Source: Rusavskia elegans
Taxonomy: Eukaryota; Ascomycota; Lecanoromycetes; Teloschistales; Teloschistaceae
Direction: 5' to 3'
DNA length: 64,000 bases
NCBI GenBank assembly: GCA_011316305.1
Contig: SAUG01000025.1
Span: forward strand, 248,001 to 312,000
Positions 1 to 11,399 of this stretch are shown here, piece after piece. Under the pieces are notes generated by a model. The model did no database searches, was not told the DNA's origin, and worked only from the letters and a program-made list of their open reading frames with translations. Position 1 is the stretch's first letter. Every line of letters starts with the position of its first letter. The position numbers were made by a program, and so were the translations under genes.

Positions 1-96
1 CTCAGCTTCATCTCATGAAATCAACTCGCTCACGGTAAGTACCAGGTACTCGACTCGAAGAGTGTTAGGCAAGGCCACCTTCATTACTCAGGCGGA

Positions 97-834
97 GTGG
101 TGTCGGTTTGCCAGCAACTCGCACGATCCTACAGCAAATATCAAGGCAAGAATCCACTCATCATCGTCGACCGAGGCCCGGTGTCGAATCTTCAAAATGT
201 CAACAACATACAGAGAATGTCAATAGCTCAAGTCTTAGCTTTGGAATCGCGTTTTCGTCCTGCTCAGCTATCTTCTCAAAGGCTACCGCAGCCCAGCCTC
301 GCGCCCAGCGAAGAATTCACGACTGAGGACATCGAGGAGATCAAGAAGATCCAGCTTTGGTGGCGGGCTCGCCAATACCTCCAGCAATCCCTGATGAAGC
401 AAGTCAAAGATTGGCAACTTTCGCATTTCAAAACTTTGATGGCTACATGCCCTACCGGGATTCTTCGCTCAGGCTTGCGCTTCTTCTACGTCAGCCGTGG
501 CTTCGAGATCCTATCTGAGCTCGCCAAGGCCAATGATCGCCTTGCTTCGACACACACCTCCATCATGTCAGCGTGTGAGGTCATGACCGAGGCTTCCGTG
601 TATGAGGAGCTTGACCGAGCCCTCACGAAAACCGTCGAAATTGAACGATCGTTGGATTTCATAGCGGGTGCTGTATCCGACTCAAAGCTTCAGACTATCA
701 TCAAAGACCGCGAGTTTTCAAAAATTCGCCTCAAATTCGACGAGGTGGACCTTGTCATCAGACAGGCCCATCAGGATTTCGAGGAGATCGAGGTGGTCTT
801 GAAGGAAGCCTACAAGTCTGCTGCACTGTCATAA
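97..834 (+). CDS. 3' exon(s) of an unidentified protein, truncated by the window edge
   Basis: An open frame runs to a TAA at 832-834. The first part of the frame (to about residue 70) is low in recognisable structure. The following 170 residues look like real protein: an IQ-like basic helix (EEIKKIQLWWRARQYLQQS), then a helical segment rich in charged heptads that ends near the stop. A GTAAGT donor at 35-40 and a CAG acceptor at 89-91 suggest an intron, so the gene probably begins left of the window. I do not recognise the family. The IQ-like helix could bind calmodulin, but that is only an analogy. The exact 5' end of this exon is uncertain because another frame is also open over 108-326. 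Confidence 0.5.
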   Translation: MVSVCQQLARSYSKYQGKNPLIIVDRGPVSNLQNVNNIQRMSIAQVLALESRFRPAQLSSQRLPQPSLAPSEEFTTEDIEEIKKIQLWWRARQYLQQSLMKQVKDWQLSHFKTLMATCPTGILRSGLRFFYVSRGFEILSELAKANDRLASTHTSIMSACEVMTEASVYEELDRALTKTVEIERSLDFIAGAVSDSKLQTIIKDREFSKIRLKFDEVDLVIRQAHQDFEEIEVVLKEAYKSAALS

Positions 835-2165
835 GGGAGTATCTCATGTAAAATGTTGGGAGTAGTGCTGTGTACACGCCACAAGCGGAGGAAAGCTTCT
901 GAACAAATGTCTTGTACTCCCACAATGTCAATCCAGTTTGACATCCTATTCCCTAACTTCAAACATGTGTTGTGTCAAGTAAAGCGTCGTGGTCTCATGG
1001 CTCTGGTTGGTTGTCAAAGCCTAGACACCTGAAGTTCAAGAAAGAGCATCTCCCTTAACTGCTTACGGTTTACCGGCTAAGCCTTAGGAGAACGAATAGC
1101 TTTACTAAGGTCTCGAAGAGATATAGTGTGTCCATTCATCTCTCCATCCAAACCAACAACCTAGACTCCTCCCACCTTCAATCCCCATTCCCCCCTCTTC
1201 TATCTCCTAGGAAGAAAAACACCCCACACCACTCAAACGCAGAACCACACACACCACCAAACCCTATCCTCCCTTCGCATCCCCGCAACCTCCATCGCAC
1301 ATCTTCCACTAGACGCGATATCGAAGATCCCTATCCCGTCGTATATAAATCACATATACCATACCCTACCATACCATCCAATCATACATATTCTAGCTCT
1401 CTGACACTTTTTTTAGATAATATTTGTTTTGGTGCGCGGAGCTGCTGATATCAGGTAGATGGCTGCGGATCTCAAAGGCGGATGTTGCGTATAGTTGGTT
1501 TTAGGGAGGTGGAAGGTAGAGGGGGAAAAATAGTTGGGGAGGGGGGAAACACGTTTCGTTAGAGTTTTGTTTGGTGGAGGGTAGATGGGAGGACAGACAG
1601 GCAGGCAGGGGTGATGATAGATGATATTACGGCGAGCGTGAGAATGGAGGGGATAGAGGGGAAATAGATTGAGTTGGTCTCGGGCGGTTTGCGTTGCTTA
1701 TATGGATATATGTAAGAGGTCCTAACAATGTGCCCTGAAACAAGAGAAAAAGCGCGAGAAGGTCGGTAGTCTGAGCCGATATATGAGATTACAGAGGGAA
1801 AGAGAGAGATTTGAAGTGGCTTTTCGCTTGGGGCCCGGAATTATCGAACAGGCGTGGGTGAAGTGGATACCTGCACGGCGCTTCACACCATAGGTACGTA
1901 CCCCTTTTGGGTTGAGTTCTGAACCCGCGGGGTTTTTTGATTGGTGGCGATCTTGTGGAGTTGCTGAGCATTTCTGCGCACTCCTCTCTCTTGCGTCTAT
2001 CTCATCCGTCTTACTGTAAGAGTGGCAAGGATGGGATTGGTGCCAGATGATGCGAAAGCTCGTCGTATCCGATATCAGTCCTATTGCGTTGAACCGTAAT
2101 TAGTATTATGGATTTTCATCGCCCGGAGTCCGTTTTCGTTTCGACAGGAGCAGCAACAGCTACAA
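835..2165. other. intergenic, no gene seen
   Basis: About 1.3 kb without a convincing coding region. It contains a pyrimidine-rich stretch (about 1130-1290), a TATATAAA-like AT cluster (about 1340-1390) and a purine-rich stretch (1500-1680). The short open frames here have the composition of simple sequence. Confidence 0.5.
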
Positions 2166-3123
2166 TTACTCGAACGAAGAAAAAACTTGCCAGGTGTCCG
2201 GATACTGTCCCTTCCACCTCGTCCTGATTTCGATAATCTTTTTCCCCCCAATCTCTGTGGAATGGTCATTCAACATCCACACGGTCCCTTTGATAGCGTC
2301 GATACCCAGGAGGGCCACGAACCAGTTATGGTTGACAGTCTCGCTCGGAGAACGCCACGTCGTATTACCGGAGTATACGCTGGGGAATCCGCTGTTGTAG
2401 TATATCTGGGCAAAGACTTCTAAAGTCCCGATTTCAGAGGCTAAGGATGAATGAGATATTCCAGGTTCGAGAAGGCCCACCGATCTACCAAACGCCGGCG
2501 AAAAGTGTTACCGCGCCTACGGTTCACATGTTGCTAGTCTTCTTCCAGGTTGGTAGACGATTCGGACCAGCTGAGCGTGTGCATGTTGTCGTGCGACCAC
2601 CGATTGGAGTTGCCGACGATGACGCCGTTGTTTGTGTCGAAGAGGTTGAAGTACTCCAGCCAGGATTTCTCGTTCGTACGCGAGGATGTGGATACCCACG
2701 GCATTCTTGATATGTTGATACCCTTGCTTAAGAGATCGATGCTGACGCTTGCGCCTTCTTAGGTTCGCGACACGAGTTCTGTCTTGTAGTCTCGGAGGAA
2801 GATGGCTTTTCCGTCGTGTTTGTCGGCATGGTAGGGACCGAGGGATGTGAGGTGCAGCGCGCGGAAAACTAGTCGTTGCCATTCTCGCTGCAGATTTCGA
2901 AGCTTGGACAGGCGTCCCTGTCGTGTTGGCCGTTGTGGGGATAGTCGGCGAGTAGGGCGAGGTAATCGTCATGGTTTCCAGCATCATCTCCAGTATCATC
3001 CCCGGCAACGTTTTCGTTGAGTTGGGCGAGTAATCGGGCTTTTTTTGGCATCGCCTTTAGCGGGCAGCGCTTTGGCAAACAAAGGCAATGCAAGGAAAAA
3101 CGCCAAGGTTGAATGGAGTAGCA
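2166..3123 (-). pseudogene. broken gene for a small secreted protein of unknown family
   Basis: Reading the minus strand from ATG at 3121-3123 gives a clear signal peptide (MLLHSTLAFFLALPLFAKAL). The frame then breaks at a 7-A run near 3045. In the shifted frame follow an acidic stretch and a Cys-containing segment (DACPSFEICSENGND), then a TAG. Protein-like stretches continue in other frames: HADKHDGKAIFLRDYKTEL, WLEYFNLFDTNNGVIVGNSN with WSHDNMHTLSWSES, and finally VNHNWFVALLGIDAIKGTVW up to a stop at 2166. At least four frame changes or stops separate these pieces, and plausible introns do not explain them all. The pieces keep one order and one strand, as expected of a single secreted protein that has decayed. 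The family is not recognised; an effector-like role is only a guess from the signal peptide and small size. Confidence 0.5.
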
Positions 3124-3889
3124 TGACGATGGATCAGTGGGTACTAGTACCCTGCTTGTCTAAAGGTCGACAGATGTAGGTACTGTACTCCAGTATCTCC
3201 ATACTCAATCTATACGCGAAGCAATTGAGAAGGAATGTCGAAAGAAATGAGTCTCGCAACAGGAAAATCCAGGAGGGCGACTTCCATTGCCATGGCACAA
3301 CGTTTGTCGGAGCAGAGTTTCGTTTCACACCTTTTTTTTGGCCTTTACCCGTGTTCAGGAAACATGCAGGCGTCTTGTCTGTTCTTATGAGGAAGGTTTT
3401 GACAAGAAGCGCGAAACGCCGCTGTTCGTATTCCCAAGGTTATGCTACGCTAAAAGCGGAGATGGTAATCATAACACGAGATCAGTCAACCTAGAAGGGA
3501 ATTTTGACGACGAAGAACGACGGCGGCGAAAGAAGTGACCAAGCTTGATGTGATCTAATCTAATCTAATCAAATCGATTGGAATTAAAGTATATCTATTT
3601 ATGGTGCTTTGGAGATACCCGCGTGGGAGCAGGAGGTTACGTCATAGCACAAAATCTCCGAAATCCATTCAATACTTAGGAAATCGAGAGAAAAACACAG
3701 ATATGGAAGTAGTTGGCTTCGAAATTACTTGTACAGGAAAAACATGGGCACTAGGTGCAGACCGGTATCGGTCGAGCGTCATGTGTCTTTTCATCCAGAA
3801 GAGAGAAAGCCAGAGCGCGTGCTTGATGTGATGATCGTGCTGTTGTACTTCATCGGTTGGTGACGAGTATGTCACCTCGAGACGCATGT
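3124..3889. other. intergenic, 3' flank of GDE1
   Basis: No supported gene. A short TCTAATC-type tandem (about 3550-3575) is visible. Confidence 0.5.
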
Positions 3890-6800
3890 CTATGCTTTCT
3901 TCAGCGTCTGCGCAATCAATTTGACGCTATTGGTGATGACTGCATCCAAGCCAGCCTTTGCTTGTTTCATAGCGTTTTCAGGCACATCGTTCAATTCTCC
4001 CCACGAAATACAAACAAGCCCAGCATCCTGTACACGTCCGATGAGCTGAGGGCTCACCACCAGCGGTTGAGATCGGCTAATGACCCCTGCCAGACGCCAG
4101 TTCTTTGCAAACCACACCGCTTCCCGAAGGCTGTCGGCACGTGCGTCCGACGACGGGATATGGCCGGATTCGGTCAGGAAGTAGACAGGATAGACATGTT
4201 GCTTTCTTGAGAGTAGAATGCAGACCTCGGGGCTGAAGGAAGAGAAGAATATGGTGCGGTCGTTGGCGAGCCGGTACACCCGGTCGAGCACATTGTCGAC
4301 TAAATGATTGACTTCCACCGCGAACGTCTCCATTCCCCAATCGTGGGCTTCGAAAAGCATGGGATACTCTACAGAGAAAAAGGAACGGGATTCATCAGAT
4401 ACTCCCGCAGGAAAGCGTTCGCTGGGGCAGTAACTCACTTATTTCGATATCGAACTTCATCGACTCCGGTAGCTTTGTGAAGAGGTCTTCCAAAGTCGCG
4501 AAGGGTGCTTGGATATATTCACTTCGGATATTGCCTTTGTATGAATCGAAACCCTTGTGCTTGTTGAGTTTGTATTCGAACGTATGCTGCATACGTTCAA
4601 TGAGTCCTCTTGCTTTCGCTTGCTCGTGGGTGTCCAGAGAATGGGAGCGCTGCCTAGACCCGGCAAGGATCGAGGAGTTGCCGTTCTGTTCTAGGTAATT
4701 CCTTTCCGCCCTGGACGACGGGTCCCCCTCGGCGGATTGTGCCTGACTAATGAACATGAACTGTTCTAAATTGAGATTATGAAGTGGGGCATCAATGCCT
4801 GTTTCACTCATGAGAAAGTCATGGTATATGATCGGTACGTCGTCTTTGGTCAATTGAACGTCGAATTCGATATATGATGCCCCTGAAGCCTTGGCTGATG
4901 TGAATGATTCGATAGTGTTCTCTCCAAGCTGCAACTGTCTTCGGCCAGGGTCGTTCTGGCCCATTCCTCTGTGCCCTATAATTGGAAGACCATCCTCACC
5001 CGAGAAGGACAGCTCGGGCTGGATGACTTCTCTGGGGTTGGGGTGGGGGAAAGGGGTAACTATCAGAAAGTAGAAGGTGACTGTACCGATAAAGTCAAGA
5101 GTCTCTTTGTGCAGGATCGGTATGGTGAAGTTCCTGATTAGACTCTCCCTCGCCGGGCCAAATCCTTGTTTTAGACTATGGAGTAAGGCAACAGCACTAC
5201 CAATAGGCGAGTCATCCTTTTGTGCAGACGTCGTTGAATGGTAAACGGTGAATGCTAGCTTGAAGTTCTCGGGGTCCTGAGTCACAAATCGCCAAGGTTT
5301 GTTGGCTCGGTCTCCAAGGATGGGTAGTTGAACGAGATGCCTGCTTTGATCACCGTTGATAGCTCGAACCTCCACGGTGTAATCTGCTTCACGCTGTGGA
5401 TTGTGGGGATCAGGTCTCACATAAGGGCTCAGATCGACTGCGAGGACCGGTTTGTAGGTGTCCAAGGCGCCAAGATTGACGAATACTTCGCAGTCATTCG
5501 CTGAATGTTGGCGTCTTAGGCGTTCCGCGAGATTTTCAGATAGGTCTGGTTTCACATGGTGCCGTCGTTGCTGCTCGACACTATCGAACTTGTCTTCATT
5601 CTCGAGGCGTTCTGCTGTTAGCTGGCTCAGTTCGTTCGCTATCGGCAACCAGCCCCTGAAAGCTGCATGGTCCTGAGCCCTCCAGCCGAGATGGTCCTTT
5701 ACCGTCGGATCAGCTCCTGCTTGGAGCAAAGCATGAACAAGAGAAAGGTCCCCGTTGGCAGAAGCCATGATCAGCGGAGTCCGGCCGTAAACAGCGTCGC
5801 AAGCATGCAGATCGAGGGTCTGGTCGTCGTTCCGATGATGCAATATCTCTGTCACGTATTCCTCTTTTCTCGATCGTACGGCAAGGTGAATTGCTGTATG
5901 CCTCTGGTGGTTAGCGTATTTGACATCAATACCGGATCTGTGCAGTAGCTGAAAGACCGGAAAACATTGCAATTCAATAGCATTCGTAAGCAGCTTGCCC
6001 GGGAGTAATTCTGGTTGAGAGAAGTACGGGTTGATAGTCCTTGCGGCTTGTATCCTGCGGTCCCGATCGTCTAGCAGGATGTTCAAGATCTCAAGATTTC
6101 CATGGAAGACCGCAAGATCCAAAGAAGTCAATCCTGCACGATCCGGGATGAGTGCAGGACTATCAGTCGCGACGTATTGCGAGGCTTTGCCTTCTCTCAT
6201 GTGCTTAAGAATTTCTTGGCAGACTGGTAGGAGATCGTATTCAACAGCATAGTGTAAGTAAATCCTTCCAAGACGATCTTTAATCGGGAAGGTTTTCTTG
6301 AGCAACCCCAGTCTAGCGATTACGCGAGCGAGCCTACTTACGATAGCATTAGCCTTAACCTTTGGGATAGTGTTGTCATTCGGATCCTGGATCGGTGTAT
6401 CTCGATCTTGCAACCGCGTCGTTCGTCCTATCCTGCTGATGAGCCGGTGAACGTGATCACCAAAATGTTGAAGAGAGCCAATAGCCCGAAGTAGACTCTG
6501 TGTACAAGATTGCGATCCATTCATAAGTGAGAAGTATAGCAAAGCGAAGAGATACTGCTCATAGCTGTGCCGATCCGCTCCTGAATCTGCACGCCGTTCC
6601 TCCAAATGCAGCTCTAGACTAGAAGCTTCATCCCGCTCGATTACTGCTAACTCGCCCTTTGATGGTGTATGGGATAATTTCTCACCGGGCTGCTTCGAAG
6701 GGGTCGAGGTTGTATGTGCCGACGGACCAACGTCGATCTGGCTCTTGATTTCTGATAGTCTGTTAAGCAAGTCTTCGAGTCGGCACAGCTCATTGATCGA

Positions 6801-7297
6801 CCCTGTTCGCAAGGCGAGATCTGCGTCGGAGACTGCAAGATCTGGTTCAAATTTGGCGAGTGATGTTACGGTCTTGTCGAAATTGACGACCCAGAACCAT
6901 AACAGTTGCTTGAAAGAATCACGCGATTCAACGAACGTTGCTTGCAAATCCACAACTTCAAGCCCACTTGCAAGGCTTAGGTCCAGGTAATTGTTGATAC
7001 GATACTGTTCATACAGAGTCTTGACGCTCTGCTGGAGGGCTTCATGCTTCCGTTCGTAGAAGGATCTTGCTTTCGACAATTCTTGGTGCAAGGAAGCTCT
7101 GAAGTCTGCGCCACTATTACGATGTATTCACGAAAGGGAGATGGGAGGTGTAGCAGACCCGTCAGGTCTACGGCCTCGTCTCGGTCTACGGCCAGGCGCT
7201 GTGCGGTCTTATACCGCTGCTTCAGGACCTGATAATCGATATAGAAGGGCGCCCACTCGACGACCTGATAGCGGTGAAGGTTTTGCCCGAACCTCAT
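3890..7297 (-). CDS. GDE1: GDE1-type glycerophosphocholine phosphodiesterase (SPX-ankyrin-GDPD)
   Basis: Predicted to hydrolyse glycerophosphocholine to choline and glycerol-3-phosphate in the cytosol. Three exons fit: 7297-7159, 7105-4439 and 4368-3890, giving 1094 aa, close to the yeast protein. The start is supported by a typical SPX opening (MRFGQNLHRYQVVEWAPFYI). After the SPX region come about six ankyrin repeats (for example YGRTPLIMASANGDLSLVHA), a C2-like stretch, then the phosphodiesterase domain from about residue 765. Catalytic features are present: IIGHRGMG, GENTIESF, SYIEFDVQLTKDDVPIIYHD, and FDIEIKYP restored by splicing. Introns are 53 and 70 nt with GTCTGC and GTGAGT donors. 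The gene is divergent from the STAND/ankyrin gene at 7989. SPX domains sense inositol pyrophosphates, so phosphate control is likely, but I saw no CACGTG in the upstream gap. PHO81 at 35426 is a catalytically dead relative. Confidence 0.93.
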
Positions 7298-7988
7298 CGT
7301 CGGGTTTCAGCTTCCGCAGTGAGGACTCGGTTGGACAAGCAACTCATGCGAAGGCAGATAACAAGAGATGGGAAGCGATATAAAGTCTGGTAGACTTTCA
7401 AAGACGACGTCACAGACTTAGCCCCATGATGAAGGCCCGATGAAGCTTCAATGAAGGTCCGCGGGCGCTGCGCAGCCGCTGCGCAACCGCTACATGGGTG
7501 GCTCGCGGTGAACAGAAAAATGCGGACACTGAGCGTACCGTCTTATACGTAGGTAGGGCATCCGATTAGGCTGGCAGTCGAGGTATCGAATGCCTACTCC
7601 ACCAAGTCGTAGGGATAGCCGCCGAGAGTGCCCGAACCATTCTGCTCACCGCGAAGGTGGGTGGGAGGGGGGAAATGATGATTGCCTCTTTCGGTTACCG
7701 ACAGAGTAGTAGGGGCCATCACACTGCATCGAGGTGCAACATGATTCTCCTCAGCCCGTGCAAAGTGGGGCCATGGTGACGGGCAAGCAATGGCTAATAA
7801 TATTTGGCGATCCTCCTTTTTGCTTTTGCTTTTCTTGATGCCGGGTTTCTGAATGCATTTCTTGCGACCATCGAGCTCCTTTCCATATCCTCTCGCGCTC
7901 CGGCCATCGGGCAGTAGTGCTTCCGTTGGACCAACAAAGCTTATTGTTCCAGCAGAAAAGCAAACGACAAGGCACGGGCGTTTGAAGG
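7298..7988. other. divergent promoter region of GDE1 and the STAND/ankyrin gene
   Basis: A 691-bp gap that holds a small inverted-repeat element at 7502-7655 (listed separately) and a GC-rich CGCTGCGCAGCCGCTGCGCA stretch at about 7466-7486. No other gene is seen. Confidence 0.5.
7502..7655 (-). mobile_element. small MITE-like inverted-repeat element, copy 1
   Basis: The ends are inverted repeats: CTCGCGGTGAACAG at 7502-7515 and CTGCTCACCGCGAA at the right end. The interior aligns, reverse-complemented, with the element at 24201-24386. Matching blocks include GGCTGGCAGTCG (7570-7581), ATCGAATGCC, and GAACAGAAAAATGCGGACACTGAG next to the left end. Flanks carry GGTGG on both sides (7497-7501 and 7656-7660), a possible but weak target duplication. 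No coding capacity, so non-autonomous if mobile. Confidence 0.6.
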
Positions 7989-10570
7989 ATGGATCCTCTG
8001 TCCATCGCAGCGAGCGCGATTACCGTTGCTGCTCTTGCCGAATCGACCTGCCGGGCCTTTGTGGAGCTTCGCGAATTGTGCAAGACGTTGCCTGGCCGTC
8101 TTCATGCTCTTAGTAACGAGGTCACAGACATCAACGTCGTCCTCATACAAGTCGCCAAAGTCTTCGAGGAACGGGCTTCGTCCATCGACGCGCGACAGCA
8201 GCAAATCGACACTACCCCTACTACTGTGGTACCTCGCTTGTTGGTCCGAGCGGAAGCTAAGCTGCAGCAGCTCCACCGGACCCTTCAATCCCTGATCGCC
8301 GCTTGCGATCGGGCTAAACTTACCGTTCTTCAAGCTTATGCGTGGCGCAAGGAACAGCCACAGTTGAGAGCTCTGCAGGAGGACATCAACACCATCAAGT
8401 GTAACCTCAATGTTGCGCTGGGTGCCTCTAACTCGTATGTCGCTATCCCTGCACCCGTTGTATTCGCTGACACCCGCCCAGGCGGGACATGCTCCGTATC
8501 CGACTTGACCTGGAGAGCCTGTCCGCCGTCGTTCCTCAGCTAAGTAAAGAAGCCACCGATCAAAGCCAAGGGATGCGAGAAGAGGTCATGGTCAACCTCG
8601 CGCACCACCATGACGGCGTTCGAACGTCAATCAATCAGGTCTATGACAAAGTCGACCGACGTATTGCCAAAGTGGAAGATATGATAAAAAAGCAGGGAGA
8701 TCAACTACAATCCGACCAATCCATGCAAATCGGCCCGTACTTGAGACCCATTTTAGCAGACCGTAGACGTCGATCTTCCGAATCAACTTCCAGACTTAAC
8801 GCCTTACAGCCCTCTCGCTCCGAGGGTGTTAGAGTAAGACTCAATCAATACGCTTCTAGTTGTAACTCGGATTGTTGCTGTGCTTGTCATACTTCCAAGA
8901 GGTCGTCAACTCCTACAGTTGTGGATCGTATCCTAGGACAGTTGTTCGTAGGCTATGCAGGTATTCCACTTCTGAACGACAAGTGTGATGTGAAAGAGTG
9001 CGATAAGTCTCAGATTCCTTACGTCAACATGGAATACTGGTTCCCTCTCGGCCTTTTCTGGTCGCAGATTGTCCGATTACAGCTTGGATATCAGTCCCAT
9101 TTAGGCCCGCAGGTTTCTTTGACCATGCTTCGGAGGGTGCCAGATTCTGCTCCATGTGTCAAGTTTGCCTTGGATGGCAACATTGATGGCTTGAAAGACC
9201 TCTTCAAACGCGGATTGGCCTCGCCTAAAGATGTCAGTAGCACTCGTGGCTACTCAATCTTGCGCGTAAGTTATCAGATCTCAGGATTCCTGATCGCTTG
9301 CTGACCGTTCCCAGTGGGCATTATATGGAAAGCAGTATCAGACTTGCAAGTTTCTAGTCAATGCAGGTGCCGATCCCGACTATCGGTAAGCTTCACACAT
9401 TCCACCTTATGCACACGCTTACGTAGCAGTAGGCCTATCTCTAAGTACGACAACAGCCCCAAAAACAAGGCTTTTGATTTCATACTTCAAGGAGGCTTAT
9501 CAAGCCAAATCATTGAAACGCTATCTTGCCTTACAGAAGGAAGTGACTTTATCGAAGAACAGAATTATACACAGACGCACAGGATCGTGTTGGGGCTATC
9601 ATTGATGAGCTTAGAGGAAGAACTTATCCATCACCCGGACCAAATCGATGCCGTCGATGCTTTGGGAAGATCGCCATTAATATGGGCGGCGGCTCGCGGG
9701 AACGATCGTAATGTTGCTCTCCTTCTCGGTGCCGGCGCAGATCCCAATCTGATGGATGTACAATTTACCAGCGCGGTCTCTTACGCTGCGGAACGAGACC
9801 ATACCGTCTGTGTACGATTGTTGCTTGAAGCAGGTGCTGATCCAGATCCTCCTCTACCAGAAGGCGTCAGAGTCGGCAGTGGCCTGAATTGTGCGGCTCG
9901 CAACGCGACCGATCCTCTGGTAATGAAATTGCTGCTAGATTTCGGCGCGGACGTCGAAGCAAGTGGTGTAGAAAACATCACTTCACTCATCCATGCCGCT
10001 CAGAAGGACAAAGCAAACTTTGCGATTCTGTTACTTGAATATGGAGCCAACATTAATGCAACGACGACACTTGGCCAGACCCCACTGACCACCGCCATAA
10101 CGCACAACAGCCACAGAGTCCTTCAACTCCTGCTCGACCGATGGTTTGAGTACAGCGAATGTCCACGTCTCAAGGGAACCCACTTGCTGCAAATCGCAGC
10201 GATGTATGCAGATATAGAGACTATCGAAATCCTGAAAAGCACCGATCACTTTGCATTGAGTTACGACCGCAGCTACATCGCGGCTGACTTCGCGACACTC
10301 TTACACAAACGGTGGGATGCTAGCGAGAAGTTGTTGACTGCCTTTGAAGAGCTCATCCAGCTTATCGACCGACAGCCTGGTGACGAGGTGACTTTGCCGA
10401 ATTCGAAACCGTCTGATCGCGCGCCCAATGAACGCATTAGCCCGCCGAATCTCATGGAGTCTGGATTGCTACACTGTACACATCGCGGTGTCCAGGATGC
10501 TAGTTCCGATACACATGACGAGGACGACAGCTCAGAACAGTCGTTCGACGACGCCCCTGATACGCTCTGA
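7989..10570 (+). CDS. fungal STAND N-terminal domain / ankyrin-repeat protein
   Basis: Four exons fit: 7989-8434, 8482-9265, 9315-9385 and about 9430-10570 (a 3-nt alternative acceptor lies at 9427), giving 813 aa. The N-terminus (MDPLSIAASAITVAALAEST) matches the helical N-terminal domain found on fungal STAND/NLR-like proteins. The middle has a Cys cluster (CNSDCCCACHTSKR). The C-terminal half has about five ankyrin repeats, such as LGRSPLIWAAARGNDRNVAL, LLLEAGADPDPPLPE and LGQTPLTTAITHNSHRVLQL. No NACHT or NB-ARC nucleotide-binding domain is seen, so this is not a complete NLR. Such proteins are often linked to non-self recognition or heterokaryon incompatibility; that role is inference. 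A decayed duplicate of the first exon lies just downstream at 10822-11052, showing local duplication and loss typical of the family. Confidence 0.85.
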
Positions 10571-11399
10571 GTCTTCACACAAGGGCTTTTCTTCTTGAAA
10601 CAGGTACGATCGATTGCTTGGATGAACGAATGATTGAACGAATAAGTGAACGACTGAACGACTGAACGCTAGAAATATACACCATGTTTGCGCATATGTC
10701 CATTGGATGATGGGTTGGGAACCTGTGGGAAAGAGTCGGGGAAAACCAGGGGGGGGGCGGGGGAGGGAACATGTAAGCTGGCACGGGTGAGTACCTACGA
10801 ACCCAGAGGTATCGTAGGAAAACGATGGAATCCTCTGTCCGTTGTAACGAGGACTATCTGCTGCTCTTGCCCGATCGTACCTGTGTGGCTTTTGCAGAGC
10901 CACTGATCTTCATGTCGTACTGATACATATTACCAAAGCACGAGCTTCTCTCGTTCGACGTCTAGCAGAACCAGAAGAAGCCAAGCTTCATGGGATCCCT
11001 GCTTAAGGTACTCCGAGGTTGCATCCATGATCGCCGCTTGCGATGATGCTTCACCAAGCAGACCCCTATCTCGAGCTTCCGAGAACGCGCATCAAGATCA
11101 TCGTGGCCCGAGGGGCCGGCTGTCAAACACGGCCGAAAGATGGATTCTTGAAAGACAGCACCTAGGGATTGTATCATTATCCGCTTACGGTGATTTCCAT
11201 GTCCTAGTATTCTTCTATATGATGTGAAGGTCTAAAGGGTATCACGCATTTCCCACATTACCCAACAGTCCCCCGATATATGTTCCCCGAATCTGATCGA
11301 CCACTCTCTCTCTGTACTCAGTATGCAGACACTACGCATCACCATCTTCCCTTCCATCTATCCTCATTCCACTCTTCCTCCGTCCCCCATTTCCCCCCC
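10571..11399. other. intergenic between convergent genes
   Basis: Contains short GAACGA-type tandem repeats at about 10624-10668, a GGGGGGGCGGGGGAGGG run near 10751, and the relic listed at 10822-11052. The remainder is 3' flank of the glucan synthase. Confidence 0.5.
10822..11052 (+). pseudogene. decayed duplicate of the first exon of the 7989 STAND gene
   Basis: The stretch aligns with 7986-8315 over most of its length, with small gaps. GATGGAATCCTCTGTCC matches the start codon region (GATGGATCCTCTGTCC); TGCTGCTCTTGCCCGATCG matches TGCTGCTCTTGCCGAATCG; GAGCTTCTCTCGTTCGACG matches GGGCTTCGTCCATCGACG; ATGATCGCCGCTTGCGATGA matches CTGATCGCCGCTTGCGATCG. Frame is lost through many indels, and the later exons are not found, so only the 5' end was copied or survives. 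Confidence 0.75.

Noticed and set aside
1128..1448. Plus-strand open frame of 106 codons
   Set aside because: Low-complexity His/Pro/Ser-rich product of a pyrimidine-rich tract, not a gene.
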